Positions 1-9,485 of a stretch of DNA of 64,000 bases are shown one piece after another. Within the stretch, counting starts at the first letter, position 1, and every line of letters starts with the position of its first letter. Made by a program: the position numbers and the translations under genes. Under the pieces are notes generated by a model that made no database searches, was not told the origin of the DNA, and worked only from the letters and a program-made list of their open reading frames with translations. Origin of the DNA: Alloyangia pacifica (GTDB taxonomy: Bacteria > Pseudomonadota > Alphaproteobacteria > Rhodobacterales > Rhodobacteraceae); NCBI RefSeq assembly GCF_020524285.1, contig NZ_JAIVKX010000018.1, positions 1 to 64,000 of the forward strand, written 5' to 3'.

Positions 1-41
1 TAACCTGAAGGTCGCAGGTTCAAATCCTGCTCCCGCAACCA
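1..41 (+). tRNA. tRNA-fMet (CAU), 3' portion
   Basis: The first base is the last base of the anticodon. It is followed by the 3' half of the anticodon arm, the variable loop, a T arm with stem GCAGG/CCTGC around TTCAAAT, the acceptor strand TCCCGCA, discriminator A and an encoded CCA. The sequence matches the alphaproteobacterial initiator tRNA as I remember it, in which base 72 is A and forms the C1:A72 mismatch; base 1 is outside the window. The 5' half is cut off by the window edge. Confidence 0.85.
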
Positions 42-62
42 AATCTACAAAACACCACATGC

Positions 63-86
63 AAGCGCCCCAACGGGCGCTTTTTG
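63..86 (+). terminator. Rho-independent terminator of tRNA-fMet
   Basis: AAGCGCCC (63-70) pairs with GGGCGCTT (75-82) around a CAAC loop and runs into a T-rich tract. It lies 22 bases after the tRNA CCA end. Confidence 0.85.
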
Positions 87-183
87 CTTTTGCGGCGCAA
101 AGAGTGGGCCGGTCAGCCGAGTCACGGCGGACCCGCAGTCCGCGGCCGGACGAACCCCACCATGACAATGATCGTGCCGGCGC

Positions 184-1242
184 TCAGCGGGCACTCTCGA
201 GCAGACCGACGTTCAGGGCCTCGGCGGCCTCGGTCAGCGCGGCCAAAACCGGCGCGGTGACCGGGACGCCCTCGGCCAGGGCCCGGGCGCGCTTCGCCGC
301 GGCGGCGTCGCCGGGCACCCGCACCGGCCCCCGGGCGCCGGCGGCGGGCGGGTTGCTCCGGCAGGCCTCGGCAAGGTGCTCGGACTGGTCGAGGAACGGG
401 TCGAGCCCGGCAAAGGCACCGGGGTCCATCACCTGCAGGAAGACGCTCTGCGCCAGCGGACCCGGGGCGGCGGTGTTGGCGCGCCCCTTTCCGGACAGGC
501 CCTGCGTCAGCAGTTCTTCGGCGAGGGCGAGGCCGTAGCCCTTGTGACCCTTCAGCGCGCCGCCGAGCGGCAGCAACGCGCCGCCGCGCTCGGTGACCTC
601 GCGCGGGTCGTCCGTCGGCGTGCCGTCCGCGGTCTGCGCCCAGGCCTCGGGGAAGCGCGCGCCGCTGCGGGCCAGGGTCTGCGTCATGGTCGTGGTGGTG
701 ATCGAGCAGGAGACATCCACGACGATCGGCGTGCCGCGGGTCGGGAAGCCGTAGGCGATGGGGTTGGGCGTCAGCAGCGGCCGGGTGCCGCCGTAGGGCG
801 CCATGCGGTTGGCCGCCGGGTTCGAGCAACTGAGCCGGGCGATGTAGCCGCGCTCGGTGACCGGGCGCATGAAGGCCGCGAGCGCGCAGGTGTGATGCGA
901 GGCGCGGATTGCCGCGGTGACCACGCCATGGGTGGCGAGCCGGTCGCAGGCCTGCTCCAGCGCGCGGGTCACCAGCCAGGCGCCGGGCAGGAGCCTTCCA
1001 TCCCAGACGAAGCTCGCGCCGCGGTCGGAGACGACCTCGGGATCGCCGCCGCCGGTCATCTCGCCCTTCGCGAGGGCCGAGAGGTACATGGGGATCAGCG
1101 CGACACCATGGGTCTCATGGCCGATCATGTCGCCCTCGAGAAGCACGGTGGCGGTGGTTTCGGCCTTGTCCGTCTGCATCCCCGCGGCAGCAAGAAGATC
1201 TGCGGCGAAGGCCCAGAGGTGGTCATGAGGGATCAGGGGCAT
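184..1242 (-). CDS. Ldh2-family malate/L-lactate dehydrogenase-like oxidoreductase
   Basis: A 352-residue protein of the Ldh_2 (MDH2) fold, a family of NAD(P)H-dependent reductases of 2-keto or cyclic imino acids that includes malate, ureidoglycolate and delta1-piperideine-2-carboxylate/pyrroline-2-carboxylate reductases. Family signs are the N-terminal GHETHGVALIPMYL segment (about residues 41-54), the SNPAANRMAPYGG stretch, and the C-terminal LKGHKGYGLALAEELL segment. The length is normal. It is the last gene of the leftward peptide-importer operon, 100 bases after the DUF475 gene, so it probably reduces a metabolite of the imported substrate. The exact substrate cannot be read from sequence. 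Confidence 0.8.
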   Translation of the reverse strand: MPLIPHDHLWAFAADLLAAAGMQTDKAETTATVLLEGDMIGHETHGVALIPMYLSALAKGEMTGGGDPEVVSDRGASFVWDGRLLPGAWLVTRALEQACDRLATHGVVTAAIRASHHTCALAAFMRPVTERGYIARLSCSNPAANRMAPYGGTRPLLTPNPIAYGFPTRGTPIVVDVSCSITTTTMTQTLARSGARFPEAWAQTADGTPTDDPREVTERGGALLPLGGALKGHKGYGLALAEELLTQGLSGKGRANTAAPGPLAQSVFLQVMDPGAFAGLDPFLDQSEHLAEACRSNPPAAGARGPVRVPGDAAAAKRARALAEGVPVTAPVLAALTEAAEALNVGLLESAR

Positions 1243-1342
1243 GGGGGTCCTTCCGTGGGACTGTGCGATCCGGGCCTCCTCGCGCAGGGGCGGTCGGGGA
1301 GGCCGGTGTCATCGGAGGTGGCGCGGCGGCAGGGCAGGGCCG

Positions 1343-2383
1343 TCAGCCCTGCGCCTCGAGCCGGTTGTGTCGGATCGAGGACCAGAGCGCGAGGCCGATG
1401 AGCACCGCGCCGATCAGGCCGGTCAGCAGCTCGGGCACATGCAGCAGCGACTGCGTGTACATGATCACCGACAGCACGAGGATCGAGTAGAAGGCGCCGT
1501 GCTCGAGGTAGCGGAACTCGGCGAGGGTGCCCTTCTCGACCAGCATGATGGTCATCGCTCTGACGTAGAACGCCCCGATGCCGAGGCCGATGGCGATCAG
1601 GAACAGGTTCTGGGTCAGCGCGAAGGCCCCGATCACCCCGTCGAAGCTGAACGACGCATCCAGCACTTCGAGATACATGAAGGCGCCGAAGCCCCCCCCG
1701 GCGGCAAGGTTGCGCGTGTCCTCCGCCCGGTCGAGCACCTGTCCGAGCAGGTCGACGCCGACGAAGGTGACCATGCCGCAGACGGCGGCGAAGAGGAACT
1801 CCGCGCTCTTGCCCTGCGGCAGCGCCGCGGAGAAGACCAGCGCCAGCAGCAGGACGGCGGCGATCTCGAGGCCGCGGATGGTGCCGCAGGCGCGCAGCCG
1901 GGTCTCCAGAGAGCGCACCCAGTCGATCTCCTTGTCCTGGTCGATGAAGTAGCTCAGCGCGACCAGCATCAGGAAGGTGCCGCCGAAGGCCGCGATCGAG
2001 ATGTGCGCCTCGTGCATGACATGGGCGTATTGCTCGGGTTCGGCGGCGGCGAGCTTCAGGGCGGACCACGGGTCGATGCGCGCCGCGACCGACACCACGG
2101 CCAGCGGGAAGACGATGCGCATGCCGAAGACGGCGATCAGGATGCCCCAGGTGAGGAAGCGCTGCCGCCAGACCGGGGTCATGTCCTTGAGCTTGTTAGC
2201 GTTGACGATGGCGTTGTCGAAGCTGAGCGAGATCTCCAGCACTGCCAGCACCGCGCCGACGGTCAGGAAGGTCAGCGCGCCCGAGAGGGTGCCGGTGCTG
2301 GCCTGCCCCAGCCAGAACGACAGGGCCAGGCCGGCGCCGGTAAACACCAGCGGCCAGCGGAGGTAGCTGAGGGTCGGTTTCAT
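1343..2383 (-). CDS. DUF475 / TerC-like integral membrane protein
   Basis: A 346-residue polytopic membrane protein with about eight to nine hydrophobic segments. It carries two acidic intramembrane motifs typical of the DUF475/TerC group: EISLSFDNAIVNAN near residue 50, and its C-terminal counterpart EVLDASFSFDGVIGAF. The paired SFDN/SFDG motifs are thought to bind metal ions in TerC-type transporters. The ATG overlaps the stop codon of the upstream dehydrogenase gene in an ATGA, which fixes the start and shows translational coupling. Its presence inside a peptide ABC importer operon is unexpected. A metal-export or stress role is family inference only. Confidence 0.8.
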   Translation of the reverse strand: MKPTLSYLRWPLVFTGAGLALSFWLGQASTGTLSGALTFLTVGAVLAVLEISLSFDNAIVNANKLKDMTPVWRQRFLTWGILIAVFGMRIVFPLAVVSVAARIDPWSALKLAAAEPEQYAHVMHEAHISIAAFGGTFLMLVALSYFIDQDKEIDWVRSLETRLRACGTIRGLEIAAVLLLALVFSAALPQGKSAEFLFAAVCGMVTFVGVDLLGQVLDRAEDTRNLAAGGGFGAFMYLEVLDASFSFDGVIGAFALTQNLFLIAIGLGIGAFYVRAMTIMLVEKGTLAEFRYLEHGAFYSILVLSVIMYTQSLLHVPELLTGLIGAVLIGLALWSSIRHNRLEAQG

Positions 2384-3348
2384 AGGCTCACCGCGGTTTC
2401 TGGCAGGTCGAAGACGGGGGTCAGCAGCGGCTTTCCGGCGAAATAGGCGGCAAGGTTGTCGACCACGGTCTGGGCCATGGCGTCGCGCGTCTCGACGGTG
2501 CCGCTGGCGTGGTGCGGGTAGAGCGTGACGTTCGGCAATTGCGTCAGCGCCGGATCGGGGTTGGGCTCGTTGAGGTAGACGTCGAGCCCGGCGCTGCCGA
2601 GCCTGCCGGTGGCGAGCGCCTCGATCAGCGCGGGCTCGTCGACCACGCTGCCGCGCGCCACGTTGATGAAACTGCCGGTGGGGCCGAGCGCCTCGAAAAC
2701 GGTCTTGTCGAACATGCCTTCGGTCGATGCGCCGCCGGGCACGATGGCCACGAGGATGTCGGCCCAGTTGGCCAGCGCCTGAACATCGCCGAAATAGCTC
2801 CACGGCAGGTCGCGGGGGCTGCGGGCGGTGTAGCCGATCTCGAGTCCCAGCGGCTCGAAGCGGCGGGCGATGGCCTGGCCGATGGTGCCGATGCCCGCGA
2901 TGCCGGCGCGCTTGCCGTTCATCGAGGAGAGCAGCGGGTACATTCCCTTGCGCCCCCAGTCGCCGGAGCGCACGTAGTCATGCGCCGCCACCAGCTGCCG
3001 CCGGGTCGCCAGCGTCAGCAGCAGCGCCATGTCGGCCACGTCATCGTAGAGCGCCGCCGAGCTGTTGGTCAGCCAGACGCCGTGCTCCTTCAGCGCCTCG
3101 ACGTCGATGGGCTCGAAGCCGGCGGAGGAACAGCAGACGATCTTCAGCCGCGGAAGATGCTGCAGGAAGCCGCGCGGCAGCGCGACATGGCCATTGGTCA
3201 CGATCGCCTCGCAGCGGGGACCGTATTCGGCGAGGAAGCGCGCCTTGTCGGCGGCTTCGTCATAGCGGTGCAGGGTGTAGCTCTCGGCGAGCTGGGCCAT
3301 GGCCTTCGGCCGGGCCGGATACATCACCAGTAGGTCGCGCTTCGTCAT
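2380..3348 (-). CDS. D-2-hydroxyacid dehydrogenase (NAD(P)-binding)
   Basis: A 322-residue D-isomer-specific 2-hydroxyacid dehydrogenase, the family that reduces glyoxylate, hydroxypyruvate or other 2-oxoacids. The Rossmann motif is AGIGTIGQAIARRF. The three catalytic residues are visible: Arg in NVARGSVVDE, Glu in LDVYLNEPNPDP, and His in YPHHASGTVE. The ATG at 3348 follows a GGAGGA ribosome-binding site and overlaps the ABC ATPase stop by four bases. Its own stop overlaps the DUF475 start the same way. It is likely co-expressed with the importer and reduces an oxoacid derived from the imported solute. Confidence 0.88.
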   Translation of the reverse strand: MTKRDLLVMYPARPKAMAQLAESYTLHRYDEAADKARFLAEYGPRCEAIVTNGHVALPRGFLQHLPRLKIVCCSSAGFEPIDVEALKEHGVWLTNSSAALYDDVADMALLLTLATRRQLVAAHDYVRSGDWGRKGMYPLLSSMNGKRAGIAGIGTIGQAIARRFEPLGLEIGYTARSPRDLPWSYFGDVQALANWADILVAIVPGGASTEGMFDKTVFEALGPTGSFINVARGSVVDEPALIEALATGRLGSAGLDVYLNEPNPDPALTQLPNVTLYPHHASGTVETRDAMAQTVVDNLAAYFAGKPLLTPVFDLPETAVSL

Positions 3349-4976
3349 GCATATTCCTCCTGCGCTTGCTGCCTCGCGGCGCGACGTTCGGCCTGGATCT
3401 CCGGATCGGGATGCAGGCTCGCGGCCATGAGGTTGCGGGTATAATCCTGTTGCGGGGCGTCGAAGATCTGCGCCACGGGTCCTTGTTCGACGATCCGTCC
3501 GCCCTGCATCACCACGACGCGATGGGCGAAGTCGCGCACCAGCGGCAGGTCGTGGGCAATGAAGAGGTAGGACAGGCCGAAGTCTCGTTGCAGCTGTTCC
3601 AGCAGGTGGATCACCTGCGCCTGGATCGACACGTCGAGCGCCGAGACCGCCTCGTCGCAGATGATCAGTTTCGGCTCCAGCGCCAGCGCGCGGGCGATGG
3701 CGATCCGCTGTCTTTGTCCGCCCGAGAACTGGTGCGGGTAGCGGTCCATATGTGTCGCGTTCAGCCCCACGTGTTCCAGCAGCTCGCGCACCCGGCCGCG
3801 CCATTGCGGCTTGGGCAGAATGCCGGGGTGGATGGCAAAGGCTTCGGCGATGATCTGGAAGACCGACATGCGCGGATTGAGCGACTGGGTCGGATCCTGG
3901 AAGATCATCTGCACCTCGCGGCGGATGTCGAAGAGCTCGCGCCGGGGCATGGTGAGCAGGTCGCGGCCCTTGTAGAGCGCCTCGCCGCCGGTGGCCTCCT
4001 CCAGCCGGAGCAGCGTCTTGGCCAGCGTCGACTTGCCCGAGCCGCTTTCGCCGACGATGGCGACGGTCTCGCCCGGCAGGACCGTCAGGCTGGCATCCTC
4101 GAGCGCGACGAAGGCACCGTAATGCTTCGAGACATGGTTCACCTCGAGGATCGGCTTGATCCCGGTGGCAAGCGGCTCGGCCATTGCGCCGGTGCCGGGC
4201 ACCGCGGCGATCAGCGTCTTGGTGTAGGGGTGCACCGGCTGGCGGTAGACCTGTGCGGCGCTGCCGCTCTCGACGATCTCGCCGGCATTCATCACCACCA
4301 CGCGGTCGGCCACCTCGGCCACGACCCCAAGGTCGTGGGTGATCAGCAGCAGGCCCATGCCGGTTTCGCGCTGCAGATCCTCAAGCAGCGCGAGGATCTG
4401 CGCCTGCACCGTCACGTCGAGCGCCGTGGTCGGCTCGTCGGCGATCAGGATGTCGGGCTTCACCGCAAGTGCCATGGCGATCATCAGACGTTGGCGCTGC
4501 CCGCCCGAGAACTGATGCGGGTAGGCGTCGATCTTCTCCTCGGCGTTCGGGATGCCGACGCGCTTCATCAGATCGAGCGTGGTGCGGCGCGCCTCGTCCT
4601 TGGAGATGCCGTGGGTGGTCATCGCCTCGGCGATCTGGAAGCCCACGGTATAGACCGGGTTCAGGTGGCTCAGCGGATCCTGGAAGATCATCGCGATCCG
4701 GCGGCCGTTGATCTCGCGGCGCTGGTCCTGGGTCATGGCGAAGAGGTTCTCGCCGTTGAACAGGATCTCGCCCGAGACGATCTCGCCGGGGGGGATGTCG
4801 ATCAGGTCCATGATGGCCGAGGCCGAGACCGACTTGCCCGAGCCGGACTCGCCGAGGATGGCAAGCGTCTCACCCTTGTCGAGGTGCCAGCTGACGTTGC
4901 GCACCGCATGGACCGTGCCGCCTGCCGTGTGGAAGTCGACGGAGAGGTTGCGGACTTCGAGAAGGTGATCGGTCAT
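3345..4976 (-). CDS. Peptide-type ABC importer, fused double ATPase (DppD-DppF type)
   Basis: A 543-residue protein with two complete nucleotide-binding domains in tandem, as in YejF and GsiA. Each half has Walker A GESGSGKS, a signature ([15 protein letters not shown] and [15 protein letters not shown]) and a Walker B with DEP or DEA. Both halves also carry the oligopeptide-type C-terminal extension with the QPVHPYTK / [10 protein letters not shown] segment. It powers import by the two permeases encoded upstream. It overlaps neighbours on both sides by four bases, so the importer is strongly coupled. Confidence 0.93.
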   Translation of the reverse strand: MTDHLLEVRNLSVDFHTAGGTVHAVRNVSWHLDKGETLAILGESGSGKSVSASAIMDLIDIPPGEIVSGEILFNGENLFAMTQDQRREINGRRIAMIFQDPLSHLNPVYTVGFQIAEAMTTHGISKDEARRTTLDLMKRVGIPNAEEKIDAYPHQFSGGQRQRLMIAMALAVKPDILIADEPTTALDVTVQAQILALLEDLQRETGMGLLLITHDLGVVAEVADRVVVMNAGEIVESGSAAQVYRQPVHPYTKTLIAAVPGTGAMAEPLATGIKPILEVNHVSKHYGAFVALEDASLTVLPGETVAIVGESGSGKSTLAKTLLRLEEATGGEALYKGRDLLTMPRRELFDIRREVQMIFQDPTQSLNPRMSVFQIIAEAFAIHPGILPKPQWRGRVRELLEHVGLNATHMDRYPHQFSGGQRQRIAIARALALEPKLIICDEAVSALDVSIQAQVIHLLEQLQRDFGLSYLFIAHDLPLVRDFAHRVVVMQGGRIVEQGPVAQIFDAPQQDYTRNLMAASLHPDPEIQAERRAARQQAQEEYA

Positions 4977-5896
4977 TGCTTCTTCCTTGCGATTTCGAGC
5001 CGCCAGCGCTGCACCGGGTCAAGCGCGGTGCGCATCCAGTTCGAGAGCAGGTTGAGGGACAGGGTGGTGAGGATGATCACCAGGCCGGGCCAGAAGCTGA
5101 GCCACCAGGCGGAGGTCAGGTAAGGGCGGCCCTGGCTGACCATCAGGCCCCAGGTGATCTCGGGCGGCTGGATGCCGATGCCGAGGAAGCTGAGCGAGCT
5201 TTCCACCAGCACCACCAGCGCGAAGTCGAGCGTGGCGATGGTAACCAGCGTCGGCAGGATCACCGGCAGGATGTGGCGGAAGACGATCCGCGGCGTCGAG
5301 GCGCCCATGACGGTAGCCGCCTGCACGAACATCCGGCCGCGGACCTCCAGCACCTCGGCGCGCGCGGTGCGCAGGTAGACCGGGATGCGGGTGATGGTCA
5401 GCACGACGATCAGGTTCCCGACCGAGGGCGGCAGCATGTAGAGCACGATCACCGCCAGCAGCAGCGAGGGGAAGGCCATGATCACGTCGGCCAGACGCAT
5501 GATGATCTGCGAGGTCACCTTGCGCGAGTAACCGGCGATCATCCCCAGCGTGGTGCCGATGGTCAGCGAGCAGATCACCGCGCCGGTGGCGACGAAGAGC
5601 GTGTTCTGCGCGGCGACGATGATCCGCGCCAGCAGCGGGCGGCCAAGGGCGTCGCCGCCCAGCCAGTAGACCCAGGCCTTCGAGAAATCGAACGGCGGGG
5701 CGTTGCGGCCGCGCAGGTTCTGCTTGGTGGCGATGTCCTCGAGGAACGTCGGGCCGCAGAGCGCGCAGAGCACCATGAGGATCAGGAAGAGGGCGGAGAA
5801 GAAGGCGAACTTGTCCCGCCAGAGCATCCGCCCCATGGTCAGCGCAGGGTGGGTGGACTTGGTCATTTTCGGAGTGTCGGTTTCTGCAAGGGCCAT
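4973..5896 (-). CDS. Peptide-type ABC importer permease (DppC type)
   Basis: A 307-residue inner-membrane permease with an N-terminal transmembrane segment, a periplasmic stretch containing WLGGDALGRPLLARII (the usual GTDxxGRD-like region), and the five-helix BPD_transp_1 core. The EAA coupling loop reads QAATVMGASTPRIVFRHILP. It pairs with the DppB-type subunit encoded three bases upstream and overlaps the ATPase gene by four bases. The substrate class is peptides, opines or similar small nitrogenous solutes. Confidence 0.92.
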   Translation of the reverse strand: MALAETDTPKMTKSTHPALTMGRMLWRDKFAFFSALFLILMVLCALCGPTFLEDIATKQNLRGRNAPPFDFSKAWVYWLGGDALGRPLLARIIVAAQNTLFVATGAVICSLTIGTTLGMIAGYSRKVTSQIIMRLADVIMAFPSLLLAVIVLYMLPPSVGNLIVVLTITRIPVYLRTARAEVLEVRGRMFVQAATVMGASTPRIVFRHILPVILPTLVTIATLDFALVVLVESSLSFLGIGIQPPEITWGLMVSQGRPYLTSAWWLSFWPGLVIILTTLSLNLLSNWMRTALDPVQRWRLEIARKKQ

Positions 5897-5899
5897 GGG

Positions 5900-6814
5900 T
5901 CAGTACCGGATCCGGGGATCGAGCACCGCGTAGAGGATGTCGATCAGCAGGTTCAGAAGGAAGATGGCGAAGGCGGTGACCATGATCGCGGCGAGGATCA
6001 CGTTGAAGTCGCGCTGCAGGATCGAGTCGATCATCAGCTTGCCGATGCCCGGAAAGCCGAAGATGGTCTCGACCACCACCGCGCCGTTGAGGATCGCCGT
6101 GGTCTGATCGCCGATCACCGTGATGACCGGCAGCAATGCGTTGCGCAGCGCGTGCACGAAGATGATCGGCCGGTTGCGCACGCCCTTGGCGCGGGCGGTC
6201 TTCACGTAAGGGGCGTGCAGGGCGGTGATCATCGCGCCGCGCACCACCTGCAGGATCAAGCCGAAGGGCCGGATGAACAGCACCGCCACCGGCAGCACCC
6301 AGTGCCACGGCGTGCCGGTGCCGGAGGTCGGCAACCAGCCCAGACCCACCGAGAAGATCACGATGGCGACGATGGCGACCCAGAAGTCCGGCGCGCTGGC
6401 GCCGATGAGCGAGAAGAAGGTGGCGATCCGGTCGAAGATGCCGCCGACGTGGAAGGCGGCCAGCGAGCCCAGGACGATGGCGCTGACGGTGACCAGAGAC
6501 ATGGTGATCACGGCCAGTTGCAGCGTCCAGCCAAAGCCGCGCAGCACGGCCTCGAGTGCCGGTTCCGAGCGGCGGATGGAGTCGCCGAAGTCGAAGCGCA
6601 GCAGATCGCCCATGTAGTGGACGAACTGGATCAGCAGCGGATCGTTGAGCCCGTTGATCTCGCGGAATCGCTCACGGCTCTCCAGCGATGCGTCGACGGG
6701 GAGGTAGAGGTCGGTGGGGTCGCCGGTCAGGCGCGACAGGAAGAATACCAGGATGATCAGGCCGACCAGCGAGATCGCACTGGCGACGGCGCGTTTGCCA
6801 AGGAAAGATTGCAT
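5900..6814 (-). CDS. Peptide-type ABC importer permease (DppB type)
   Basis: A 304-residue permease of the DppB/OppB class. It has one N-terminal membrane helix (about 13-31), the periplasmic domain with the DPTDLYLPVDAS and GLNDPLLIQFVHYM segments typical of this family, then the membrane core. The EAA loop reads KTARAKGVRNRPIIFVHALRN (the motif centre is ARAKG). The C-terminal LYAVLDPRIRY ending is characteristic of DppB proteins. It heads the permease pair, 68 bases after the binding-protein stop. Confidence 0.93.
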   Translation of the reverse strand: MQSFLGKRAVASAISLVGLIILVFFLSRLTGDPTDLYLPVDASLESRERFREINGLNDPLLIQFVHYMGDLLRFDFGDSIRRSEPALEAVLRGFGWTLQLAVITMSLVTVSAIVLGSLAAFHVGGIFDRIATFFSLIGASAPDFWVAIVAIVIFSVGLGWLPTSGTGTPWHWVLPVAVLFIRPFGLILQVVRGAMITALHAPYVKTARAKGVRNRPIIFVHALRNALLPVITVIGDQTTAILNGAVVVETIFGFPGIGKLMIDSILQRDFNVILAAIMVTAFAIFLLNLLIDILYAVLDPRIRY

Positions 6815-6882
6815 GTCTGCCTCGATTGTCCGGTGGCGACAGAGCCGTGCCGGGGGCGGCGCACCGCCCCCGGACGGATGCC

Positions 6883-8382
6883 TTACTTGAAGCTGATCTG
6901 CGAAAGCTGCAGTTCAGAGTTCGTGCGGATCGACGGGGTGAAGTCGAGCCGCTCGTTCACCCGGCTCATGCCCACCATGTGCCAGAGGAACACATCCGCC
7001 ACGAGGTCGTCGTGGACGTAGGCGAAGACCTCCTCCCACAGCGCCTCGCGCGCGTCTCCCGAGGCCCCGGTGGCCTTGGTGATCATCTCGTCGAGCTGCG
7101 GATCCGCGGTGCCCGACTGCACGCCATCCGAGGCGTACTTGTTGAACATCGAGAAGACCGGATCGCCGTTGGCGTTGTCGTGCATGGCCTGGACCATGGT
7201 CGGGCCGATGTCCTCGGGGAAGGGCTTGGAGTAGTACTTGTTCCACTCCGCCACCTCGACCATCTGCAGTTTGACGTTGAAGCCGACGTCCTGCCACATG
7301 GAGGTCAGCGCCTCCATCGTCTCGACCACGTTGGCGAAATTCTCGAGCCGGCCGATCACGGTGATCTCGGCGCCCACGTCGACACCGTCGCTCTGCGCGG
7401 CTTCGAGCAGGCCCTTGGCCTTGTCGGGGTCGAAGGGGTAGGGGTCGAGATCGTGGTTGTAGCCGATGGTCGAGGGCGGGGTCATGCCGGTCGACAGCAG
7501 CGTGCCATCGGCGAGGATCGTGCCGACGAAGGCTTCCTTGTCGACCGCGTAGTTCAGTGCCTGGCGCACCCGCACGTCGTTCAGCGGGGCGGCCGAGAGG
7601 TCCAGCCGCATGTAGACGGTTTCCGAGTTCGGGTAGGCGTAGTCGGTGCCCTTGTCGGTGGCGTCCTGCAGCGCGATGTTCGGCGCGATGTCGGCCTCGC
7701 CCGCCGCGACCATGGCCGCGCGGACGGCGCTTTCGGAGCGGAACACATAGGTCGCCGAGGTGACCTCGGGCGCCTCGCCCCAGTAGTCGTCGCGGGCGGA
7801 GAGCTTGATGTGCTGGCCGCGGGCGTATTCGTCGAATGTGTAGGGGCCGGTCCCGACCGGCGCGTCGGTGAAGGCGTCGGGGTCGGTCTCGGACGGCAGC
7901 ACCGCCAGCGTGGACATCAGGAGCGGCAGGATCGGCTGCGCCGGGTCGCTGGTGATCTCGATGGTGTTCTCGTCGACCACGTTGGTGGTCAGCGTCATCC
8001 CGCCGTAGTATTTCGCACCAGTCTCGCAGACGAACTTGTCCGAAAGGTTGCGCTCGAGCGAGAACTTGACGTCCTCTGCGTCGAAGGCGGTGCCGTCGGA
8101 GAAGCTCACCCCCTCGCGCAGGTGGAAGCGCCAGGTGCCGTTGCCCATGTCCTCCCAATCCGTCGCCAGCCGCGGCTGCAGCCCTTCGCCGGGCACCAGC
8201 TCGGTCAGGGTCTCGGAAATGTTCTGAAGCAGCACGCGGCCGACGTTCGACTGCGTTGCCATGCAGGGTTCGACGGTGTTGAGCTCCTCCGACAGGACGA
8301 CGGTGACGTCCTGCGCAAATGCCTGCCCGGCAATGGTGGATGCGAGCAGGGCCGCGACGAGGCGGCCGGTCCGATAGGTCAT
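6883..8382 (-). CDS. Peptide-type ABC importer substrate-binding protein (SBP_bac_5)
   Basis: A 499-residue periplasmic binding protein with a Sec signal peptide of about 23 residues (hydrophobic core LVAALLASTIAGQ, cleavage after AFA). The mature part has the SBP_bac_5 hallmarks: a NTVEPCMATQS opening, WRFHLREGVSFSDGTAFDAEDV, and a NYAVDKEAF segment. It is the first gene of the leftward operon, so it captures the solute in the periplasm. No cysteine lipobox is present. The divergent LysR gene and its operator lie immediately upstream. Confidence 0.93.
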   Translation of the reverse strand: MTYRTGRLVAALLASTIAGQAFAQDVTVVLSEELNTVEPCMATQSNVGRVLLQNISETLTELVPGEGLQPRLATDWEDMGNGTWRFHLREGVSFSDGTAFDAEDVKFSLERNLSDKFVCETGAKYYGGMTLTTNVVDENTIEITSDPAQPILPLLMSTLAVLPSETDPDAFTDAPVGTGPYTFDEYARGQHIKLSARDDYWGEAPEVTSATYVFRSESAVRAAMVAAGEADIAPNIALQDATDKGTDYAYPNSETVYMRLDLSAAPLNDVRVRQALNYAVDKEAFVGTILADGTLLSTGMTPPSTIGYNHDLDPYPFDPDKAKGLLEAAQSDGVDVGAEITVIGRLENFANVVETMEALTSMWQDVGFNVKLQMVEVAEWNKYYSKPFPEDIGPTMVQAMHDNANGDPVFSMFNKYASDGVQSGTADPQLDEMITKATGASGDAREALWEEVFAYVHDDLVADVFLWHMVGMSRVNERLDFTPSIRTNSELQLSQISFK

Positions 8383-8521
8383 GGTTCTCCTCCCAAATTA
8401 CCATGTCTGGCCAGTGCCCGGCACCGGCTGGAACTGTCCCGCAGCCGCCGCTCGGACGGCCTGTAGGTCAGAAAACCATACGCCTGAGAGGGCAATTGTA
8501 TATTCCATAGTTGGATTGAAA

Positions 8522-8540
8522 TGATACACTTCCTGTATCA
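8522..8540. promoter_or_regulatory. LysR-type operator between divergent genes
   Basis: A perfect inverted repeat, TGATACA-N5-TGTATCA, containing the LysR consensus ATAC-N7-GTAT (T-N11-A). It lies 33 bases upstream of the LysR start and about 140 bases from the importer operon, where LysR proteins usually bind to repress themselves and activate the divergent operon. Confidence 0.75.
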
Positions 8541-8573
8541 AGCGTCGCCGCGGCATTCTCGGGAGGGCGGTCT

Positions 8574-9485
8574 ATGGCACAGGTCTCGTACGATTTTTTC
8601 CAGCTGAGGTTCTTCATCGCGGTCGCGGAGGAGCTGAACTTTCGCCGTGCCGCGGCTCGGCTGAACATGACGCAGCCGCCGCTGTCCCGGCAGATCAAGC
8701 TGCTCGAGGATCGAATCGGGCTGACGCTCTTCGACCGCTCCAACCGCTCGGTCCGGCTGACCCCGGCGGGCGAGAGCTTTCTCAAGAGCGCGACGGACCT
8801 GATGCAGCGCGCCGAATACGCCGTGCTGACCGCCCGCCAGGCCGAGCGCGGCGAGGTCGGCAACGTGGTGATGGGCTTCGTGCCCTCCGCCAGCCTGCAC
8901 TTCGTGCCGCAGATCGCCTCGGCCCTGAAGCGCAGCATGCCGGGGGTCAAGTTCGAGCCCATCGAGATGATGAGCTACGAGATCGCCGAAGGGTTGCAGT
9001 CGGGCAAGCTCGACCTCGGTCTGACTCGCTCGGCGACGCATGCGCAGGAGGTGGAGAACATCCTGCTCGTCCGCGAGCCCTTCGTGCTGGTGCTGCCCCG
9101 CGATCACGCGCTCTGCGCGGTGGCGAACCTCCGCGTCGAAGACCTGCACGGGGTGGATTTCGTCGGCTATTCCTCTGAGCGGGGCGGCTTCCTGAAGGAC
9201 ATCCACCGGGCGCTCTTCGCCACGGTGGGCGTCACCCCCGACACGGTGCAGGAAGTCAGCCAGACCCAGACCATCGTGTCGCTGGTGAACGCCGGGCTCG
9301 GCGTCGGGCTGGTGCCGCGGTCGGCCTCGGCGATGCAGATGGAGAATGTGCTCTTCCGGCCCGTCGCGGCGCCGAAGGAATTCAACTCGACGCTCTACCT
9401 CAACATCGCGCCGAACCGGGGCACGCCGCTGAACGAGAAGGTGCGCGCGACGATCCTGGGGGCGCTGCAGCCGCGGTCGGCCTAG
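8574..9485 (+). CDS. LysR-family transcriptional regulator
   Basis: A 303-residue LysR protein. The winged HTH covers roughly residues 5-65, with the classic FFIAVAEELNFRRAAARLN and MTQPPLSRQIKLLE helices. The co-inducer domain follows (GFVPSASLHFVPQIASALK, then GLGVGLVPRSAS). A GGGAGG ribosome-binding site precedes the ATG. Being divergent from the peptide-type importer operon, with a canonical binding palindrome in between, it very probably controls that operon in response to its solute or a metabolite. Confidence 0.92.
   Translation: MAQVSYDFFQLRFFIAVAEELNFRRAAARLNMTQPPLSRQIKLLEDRIGLTLFDRSNRSVRLTPAGESFLKSATDLMQRAEYAVLTARQAERGEVGNVVMGFVPSASLHFVPQIASALKRSMPGVKFEPIEMMSYEIAEGLQSGKLDLGLTRSATHAQEVENILLVREPFVLVLPRDHALCAVANLRVEDLHGVDFVGYSSERGGFLKDIHRALFATVGVTPDTVQEVSQTQTIVSLVNAGLGVGLVPRSASAMQMENVLFRPVAAPKEFNSTLYLNIAPNRGTPLNEKVRATILGALQPRSA

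Noticed and set aside
2281-2290. CCCGAGAGGG near 2281 as a third copy of the palindromic element
   Set aside because: Only the terminal ten bases match and they lie inside conserved DUF475 coding sequence; no hairpin core follows.
2727-5123. Very long plus-strand open frames (798, 681, 953 codons and similar) opposite the ABC and hydantoinase genes
   Set aside because: They are antiparallel shadows of conserved minus-strand genes in GC-rich DNA, with low-complexity Arg/His/Gly-rich translations and no domains.
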